Source of the DNA: an uncultured Altererythrobacter sp.
GTDB taxonomy: Bacteria > Pseudomonadota > Alphaproteobacteria > Sphingomonadales > Sphingomonadaceae
Length of the DNA stretch: 10,783 nt
Direction of reading: 5' to 3'
Assembly: GCA_937950385.1 (NCBI GenBank)
Contig: CALFEA010000202.1
Location: 1-10,783, forward strand
In this document: positions 6,936-10,783 of the stretch, piece by piece
Numbering within the stretch: position 1 is the stretch's first letter
How the letters are laid out: each line of letters starts with the position of its first letter
Translations under genes and position numbers: made by a program
The notes under the pieces: model-generated
The model's database searches: none
Told to the model about the DNA's origin: nothing
What the model saw: only the letters and a program-made list of their open reading frames with translations

Positions 6936-8837
6936 TTATCGTTGGATCATATATTCGTTGGATGCCATCACCAGCAAAGTGCCGATGTGGATGCGGCGCA
7001 GCTTGGTTTCTTCATCGCTTGTCGCGGTCACCTCAATGTCATTCATCGCGCCCAAAATGGTGCTGCGTGAGCTTTGAGTTAGCTGACCTGCAGTAAGCAA
7101 TAGATCGAGCCGGTCGAGCAAGGCTTCTGCATTGTCAGCAATCTCAAGCTCGCCAGCATAGCTGGAGGAAAAATCGCGCATCCAAAAGCCGCGTCCGTCG
7201 ATCGAACGCTCCATGAAATTGATGTAACCTGCAACCGAGGTTTCATTGACGATCTGAAATTCTGGCGCGAGCAAATCCATCTCAGATGTTTTTGTGCCCG
7301 GCGGGCTATATCCGGGCCTGAAGAAGTTGAACACCGATGGTGAACGTAGCGGTGCTTGACCCAAACGCCTGGCTGCATCCGACAAATTCCCGACTGTGAA
7401 TTGACCAGAGGTGGAGCGAACGCCGGCTGTGCGTGCCCATTGCGCAAATCGCAGCATAGGCTCGCGCAATTTGCCAAAGCGACTATCGGTAAGCCCGCTA
7501 GGGGCCAGTGCTTCATCATCCAGCAAAACGGCTTTGAAAACAGCGCGAAGATCGCCGCGTGTGCCGCTGCCATTGTTGTTAAATGCATCGGCTACGCGGC
7601 TGACATAGGCGGGGCTGGGGTTAGAAGTGACAAGACGCTGGATCATCTGCTTGCCGAAAAACGGGCCGACATTGGGGTGATTGAACAAGACATCCAGCGC
7701 GATCCGCAGCGATTCTTCAGCTCCGGTCCCGGCGGGAATTGTCGTTCCTAGAAACGTTTTTTCTTCGTCCGAATGATAGCTTTCACTGCGCGGTCTTCGC
7801 CAACGCGCAGGGTCCGCTGTCAGCGGGTTGCGGACATAGGCCGGGTCGGGAACTTGGAAATTGCCATTATTGGGTGACGGAGTGAAATTGATGCCGGTCG
7901 CATCATAATCATAGCCGGTAAAAACCTTGGCAATGCCGGTTACATCATCATTGGTGTAAGTCTCGACGGGTTGGCCGCCATTGGTGCGCACAGTGCCATC
8001 ATTGTTGAGTTCAAATAGGCCGATAGAGAATAATTGCATCACCTCGCGGCCATAATTTTCATCCGGAACACGGCCAGAGCGCGGGTCAGCCTTGCGATTG
8101 CCGCGGGTATTGAGGAACACGCCCATCGCCGGGTTCAGTGTGATCGCTTCCAGCAAATCGCGGAAATTGCCAAAAGCATTGTCATTGAGAATGTCCCAAT
8201 AGGCGCCCATCGCAGACCCGGGCCAGGTGATATTGACCGAATTGGCCGATACAACGAAAAACTCAGACAGAGCCAATGCGGCGCGCTTGCGGACGGTTGA
8301 TCCGCCGCGCAGCAATTGGCTCCAGACCATTAAGTCAGTGATGCTGCTACGGAAGAAGAATTGATCAGTGGTGACTTGATCGAACCCTTCTTGCCGGATG
8401 AATTGCTCTGCAGTTTGCGAATTGCTCGCGCTCATTTGACGGTCAAGCCAAGGCTCATACCCGCTGGATTTCACAGCGGTGATTTGAGCAGGCGATGCAA
8501 ATAGCGAAGCATGGAGGAGGAAGCGGGCCGCCTCTTGGTCGGTTTGGGGTTTGACCACAGTGGGAGCGGGCGTTCCACCACCAGCAGTTCCGCCGCCTGC
8601 ACTGCCTGCCGCGCCTCCCGATCCGCCGCCGCCACAGGCTGCTGTTGCAACGGCTAGAGCAGAGACAAGCCCAGCTTTTGCCAAGGCAATGTTAGATGGG
8701 GTGTCTGATCGCGGCTGGCCCGCTGCATTGGGAGCACTTGTTTGTTCGTTGTCCTCAACTTGGTCTGCGTGCGTGTCAGCACAATCAGCGGTTTCGTGTG
8801 TCTCCAAAACAGACGCATCGTCAAAATTCTCGTGCAT
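6936..8837 (-). CDS. DUF1800 family protein, probable envelope-anchored partner of DUF1501
   Basis: 633-residue protein of the DUF1800 family, role unknown, commonly encoded next to DUF1501 as here. Family features: FLLHASLFASPAQI (107-120) near the domain start; PDENYGREVMQLFSIGLFEL (about 258-277), the most diagnostic stretch; then FFGKQMIQRLVTSNPSP, LRAVFKAVLLDDEAL, KLREPMLRFAQWARTAGV and LRSPSVFNFFRPGYSPPG. The first 50 residues are acidic and polar (MHENFDDASV onward). A hydrophobic segment follows, ending in VATAACGGGG with C68, like a lipoprotein cleavage site, and then a Gly/Ala/Thr linker to about residue 92. This is unusual: a lipoprotein signal normally starts within a few residues of Met. 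The ATG at 8837 was chosen for GGGAG five bases upstream. An in-frame TTG at 8882 would lengthen the extension. A TTG at codon 52 would give a canonical lipoprotein signal but shows no ribosome binding site. First gene of the operon with DUF1501. Confidence 0.92.
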   Translation of the reverse strand: MHENFDDASVLETHETADCADTHADQVEDNEQTSAPNAAGQPRSDTPSNIALAKAGLVSALAVATAACGGGGSGGAAGSAGGGTAGGGTPAPTVVKPQTDQEAARFLLHASLFASPAQITAVKSSGYEPWLDRQMSASNSQTAEQFIRQEGFDQVTTDQFFFRSSITDLMVWSQLLRGGSTVRKRAALALSEFFVVSANSVNITWPGSAMGAYWDILNDNAFGNFRDLLEAITLNPAMGVFLNTRGNRKADPRSGRVPDENYGREVMQLFSIGLFELNNDGTVRTNGGQPVETYTNDDVTGIAKVFTGYDYDATGINFTPSPNNGNFQVPDPAYVRNPLTADPARWRRPRSESYHSDEEKTFLGTTIPAGTGAEESLRIALDVLFNHPNVGPFFGKQMIQRLVTSNPSPAYVSRVADAFNNNGSGTRGDLRAVFKAVLLDDEALAPSGLTDSRFGKLREPMLRFAQWARTAGVRSTSGQFTVGNLSDAARRLGQAPLRSPSVFNFFRPGYSPPGTKTSEMDLLAPEFQIVNETSVAGYINFMERSIDGRGFWMRDFSSSYAGELEIADNAEALLDRLDLLLTAGQLTQSSRSTILGAMNDIEVTATSDEETKLRRIHIGTLLVMASNEYMIQR

Positions 8838-8930
8838 TGCCGCTCCCAAGCTTTGGCTGCGCTGATGTCTTTCACCAAGCAATCAGACGCTGAAGTAATC
8901 GGGCATACTGCGTGAAACCCTAAGCAGCGC

Positions 8931-8948
8931 GGTTATCCCAAATTAACC
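8931..8948. promoter_or_regulatory. Inverted repeat, possible operator in the DUF1800/oxidoreductase divergent region
   Basis: GGTTA (8931-8935) and TAACC (8944-8948) are perfect reverse complements separated by 8 bases, in the 232-base gap between two divergent genes. Outside the arms CGC and GCG could extend the pairing with a two-base bulge. Size and placement fit a dimeric repressor site; no regulator is identified. I found no convincing paired -35/-10 elements in this gap. Confidence 0.35.
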
Positions 8949-9016
8949 ATGCGATCTTTTCTTTTGCGACCAAATCAGAGCAAAAAGGGGCAGGCCGAAT
9001 CCACAGGAGCTGAAAC

Positions 9017-9049
9017 ATGCACAGTTTCGGCTTTGACATGGCGCAGTAA
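9017..9049 (+). CDS. 10-codon mini-ORF, possible leader peptide upstream of the oxidoreductase
   Basis: ATG at 9017 opens a frame MHSFGFDMAQ ending in TAA at 9047-9049. AGGAG (9005-9009), the best Shine-Dalgarno match in this region, lies 7 bases upstream. The oxidoreductase ATG follows 20 bases after the stop and has only a poor ribosome binding site of its own (CGGGCCC just before it). This fits a translated leader that couples or regulates translation of the downstream gene. The frame differs from the downstream one, so it is not a simple N-terminal extension. The peptide has no run of one amino acid as in classic attenuators, and homology cannot be judged at 10 residues. It could still be chance. 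Confidence 0.35.
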   Translation: MHSFGFDMAQ

Positions 9050-9069
9050 GCCAGCAATCACTCGGGCCC

Positions 9070-10200
9070 ATGAAGAATGAGGCGCCCTTTGATTTGATCC
9101 TGCTAGGCGGCGGACATGCGCATTGCGCAGTCCTAACGGATTGGATCGCAAATGGCGTTCCAGCGCAGCGAGCGGCGCTGGTCAGTCCTGCGCCGCATTT
9201 GCGCTACTCCGGCATGGTGCCTGGCTGGATTGCTGGGCAATATCCGGCAGATGCTGGCCTCGTCGATGTAAGGGCGCTTGCTTTGCAGGCCGGTATTACT
9301 TTCATCGAGGATCGCTGCATTGCGATTGATCCGGTTGCTAATGCTGTGATGACCGAGGCGAGCGGCGTGCTTCGTTTTGCCAATTGCTCCATCGATACTG
9401 GCGGGGTCGGAAAAGCGGCAAAGCTGCTGGGTGATGATGCGAGATTGATTGACGTGCGCCCGATTGATGGCTTGGTAGAGCGCTTAGAGGCGGCAGGTTC
9501 GCCGGAAAATGTTACTGTGATTGGCGGCGGTGCAGGCGGGGTGGAGCTCGCCTTTGCGCTCAATAACAGACCATCAGATGAGCCGCAGGCCATCGCTTTG
9601 ATTACAGGCAAGGCGGGTCTGCTACCCGACTTCGCACGGGGTCCGCGTGAGATGGTGCGGAGAGAATTGGAGATGCAAGAGATTGCCGTGTTTGAGAGTG
9701 ATGCAGTCTTAACAGACGGCACCCTCCAAATGGGAGATGACCCCCAGACCTCGGCAGATGATCCGCTAAAAAGCGCTGAAATCCTGGTCGCATCCCTTGG
9801 ATCAGGCGCGCCTGATTGGCCAGCATCTGGCGGTTTAGAAGTGGATGAAAATGGCTTTATTGCTGTCGATAAATTTCAACGCTCAATATCGCACAGCCAT
9901 ATTTTTGCCGTGGGCGATGTGGCGAGCCGCCAAGACATCCACGTTCCGCGATCCGGCGTTCATGCGGTGCATGCAGGGCCATTGCTGGCCGCCAATCTTC
10001 GGCTGGTCTTGAGCGGAGAGGAGCCAAGGCGTTCTTACCGTCCCAGAAAGTTCAGTCTCTACATCCTTTCGACCGCCAATGAAGAAGCGATTGCAGTCTA
10101 TGGGCCGGTCGCGACAAAAGCGGAATGGGCAGCCGATCTCAAAGCATGGATCGACAAGCGCTGGCTGGCCTCCTACGCCAAACTCACACAGGATATGTAA
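9070..10200 (+). CDS. FAD-dependent pyridine nucleotide oxidoreductase (SelD-N-terminal-type family)
   Basis: 376-residue flavoprotein of the two-dinucleotide-binding-domain (NDH-2/SQR-like) class. It resembles the family named for its occurrence as the N-terminal half of some SelD proteins (TIGR03169-type); here it stands alone. FAD-binding motif LILLGGGHAHCAVL (9-22); family motif RYSGMVPGWIAGQYP (45-59); NAD(P)H-binding VTVIGGGAGGVELAFALN (148-165); second FAD motif HIFAVGDVAS (277-286) with D283. No CxxC redox pair is present, so it does not look like a disulfide reductase; it probably passes electrons from NAD(P)H to a quinone or unknown acceptor (inference). The start at 9070 places the GGGHAH motif at the normal distance from Met despite a weak ribosome binding site. 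A 10-codon frame with a strong site lies just upstream. The TVP38-type gene follows after 45 bases on the same strand, so an operon is likely. Confidence 0.9.
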   Translation: MKNEAPFDLILLGGGHAHCAVLTDWIANGVPAQRAALVSPAPHLRYSGMVPGWIAGQYPADAGLVDVRALALQAGITFIEDRCIAIDPVANAVMTEASGVLRFANCSIDTGGVGKAAKLLGDDARLIDVRPIDGLVERLEAAGSPENVTVIGGGAGGVELAFALNNRPSDEPQAIALITGKAGLLPDFARGPREMVRRELEMQEIAVFESDAVLTDGTLQMGDDPQTSADDPLKSAEILVASLGSGAPDWPASGGLEVDENGFIAVDKFQRSISHSHIFAVGDVASRQDIHVPRSGVHAVHAGPLLAANLRLVLSGEEPRRSYRPRKFSLYILSTANEEAIAVYGPVATKAEWAADLKAWIDKRWLASYAKLTQDM

Positions 10201-10230
10201 CCGCTTGTCGCAATCATGCGAACCAGCGGT
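10200..10230 (+). repeat. Intercistronic stem-loop between oxidoreductase and TVP38-type gene
   Basis: Outer arms ACCGCT (10200-10205) and AGCGGT (10225-10230) and inner arms TCGCA (10208-10212) and TGCGA (10217-10221) pair perfectly around an ATCA loop, with a small 2/3-base internal loop: 11 base pairs in 31 bases. The left arm begins at the last base of the oxidoreductase stop codon. The ribosome binding site of the next gene (AAAGGGG, 10234-10240) begins 4 bases past the right arm. No T-run follows, so it is not a typical intrinsic terminator; mRNA end protection or modulation of downstream translation is more likely. Confidence 0.55.
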
Positions 10231-10245
10231 AACAAAGGGGTATCC

Positions 10246-10783
10246 ATGAAGAAAATCGCCATCATTGCTGTCATCGCCACGCTGATTGCGGCGTTCTTTT
10301 ATTTCGGATTGAACGAACGTCTTTCAGCCGATGGCATATCAAACACTATTGCAGAGATTGAAGCGTTTCGCAGCGATAATGCGATGCTGGTACTTGCGGT
10401 CTTTTTCGCAGTTTATGTAGCCGTTACAGCGGCCTCTCTTCCCGGCGCCGCTATCTTGACCTTGATTGCAGGGGCTCTTTTTGGCCTTGTGACGGGCGTA
10501 ATTCTGGTCTCCTTTGCCTCGACAATGGGGGCGACGCTAGCGTTCCTCTCTTCGCGTTATGTGCTGCGCGACAGCATCGAAGGCAGGTTTGGTGACCGGC
10601 TGAAATCAATCAATGAAGGCCTGGAGCGCGACGGCGCCTTTTACTTGTTTTCGCTGCGGATGATCCCAGTCATCCCATTCTTTGTCATCAATTTGGTGAT
10701 GGGACTGACACGGATAAAAACCACCACTTTCATATGGGTTAGTCAGCTGGGTATGTTGCTTGGCACGATCGTCTATGTGAATG
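10246..10783 (+). CDS. TVP38/TMEM64 family (SNARE-assoc/DedA-like) membrane protein, 3' end outside window
   Basis: Inner-membrane protein of the TVP38/TMEM64 family; 179 codons are visible and the frame runs off the right edge, where the last transmembrane part should lie (family members are usually about 220-250 residues). Visible: N-terminal TM helix 3-21 after a MKK start; segment about 47-63; the SLPGAAILTLIAGALFG motif (64-80), typical of the family re-entrant helix; TM 83-104; an amphipathic stretch with RYVLRDSIEGRFGDRL; and the signature FSLRMIPVIPFFVINLVMGL (135-154) with an Arg/Pro pair. DedA-superfamily proteins take part in lipid or ion transport across the membrane; the substrate here is unknown. 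Clear ribosome binding site AAAGGGG five bases before the ATG. Second gene of a likely operon with the FAD oxidoreductase; TVP38-type genes are known beside or fused to flavoprotein oxidoreductases in other bacteria. Confidence 0.94.
   Translation, partial: MKKIAIIAVIATLIAAFFYFGLNERLSADGISNTIAEIEAFRSDNAMLVLAVFFAVYVAVTAASLPGAAILTLIAGALFGLVTGVILVSFASTMGATLAFLSSRYVLRDSIEGRFGDRLKSINEGLERDGAFYLFSLRMIPVIPFFVINLVMGLTRIKTTTFIWVSQLGMLLGTIVYVN

Noticed and set aside
7079..7588. Open frame of 169 codons on the minus strand inside the DUF1800 gene
   Set aside because: Out-of-frame shadow of a clearly conserved coding region; composition and lack of motifs argue against it.
9033..9061. TTGACA (9033-9038) as a -35 element for the oxidoreductase
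   Set aside because: Nothing resembling a -10 lies 16-18 bases downstream, and a start there would fall at or inside the coding region.

Overview
The window looks like chromosomal DNA of a free-living, motile Gram-negative bacterium, most likely an alphaproteobacterium and perhaps a sphingomonad/erythrobacter-type one. This rests on the moderate-to-high GC content, the double-HAMP chemoreceptor, the adjacent exported DUF1800/DUF1501 pair and the general protein style. The assignment is inference; no rRNA or other taxonomic marker is present. I see no mobile element, tRNA, CRISPR array or clear sign of recent transfer.

Layout, left to right. (1) Positions 1-2604 hold a chemotaxis pair. A methyl-accepting chemotaxis protein on the minus strand is cut by the left edge. 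A CheB-type response regulator (receiver plus CheB-like C-terminal domain) is transcribed divergently from it. The CheB-like domain lacks two of the three catalytic-triad residues, so it is probably not an active methylesterase. The roughly 200-base region between them carries a 10-base direct repeat and a weak flagellar-type promoter candidate. (2) A probably exported amidohydrolase of the YtcJ/Amidohydro_3 type (minus) faces the CheB-like gene tail to tail. It is divergent from a DUF1295 steroid-reductase-like membrane protein (plus). (3) The DUF1295 gene converges on a two-gene minus-strand operon, DUF1800 followed by DUF1501. The stop codons of DUF1295 and DUF1501 share one CTAG palindrome. 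(4) A divergent intergenic region holds an inverted repeat and a 10-codon open frame with a strong ribosome binding site. It leads into a plus-strand unit: an FAD/NAD(P)H oxidoreductase of the family often fused to SelD, a 31-base intercistronic stem-loop, and a TVP38/TMEM64 (SNARE-assoc/DedA-like) membrane protein cut by the right edge.

How the genes work together: the receptor and the CheB-like regulator belong to chemotaxis or a related signalling array. DUF1800 and DUF1501 are very probably a co-expressed, exported pair of unknown role. The oxidoreductase and TVP38-type protein form a likely operon linking a redox flavoprotein to a membrane protein. The amidohydrolase and DUF1295 genes look like stand-alone metabolic genes. 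The points most worth a second look are the catalytically degenerate CheB, the mini-ORF leader and intercistronic hairpin of the oxidoreductase operon, and the unusual N-terminus of the DUF1800 protein. Most of the window is ordinary chromosomal gene content.
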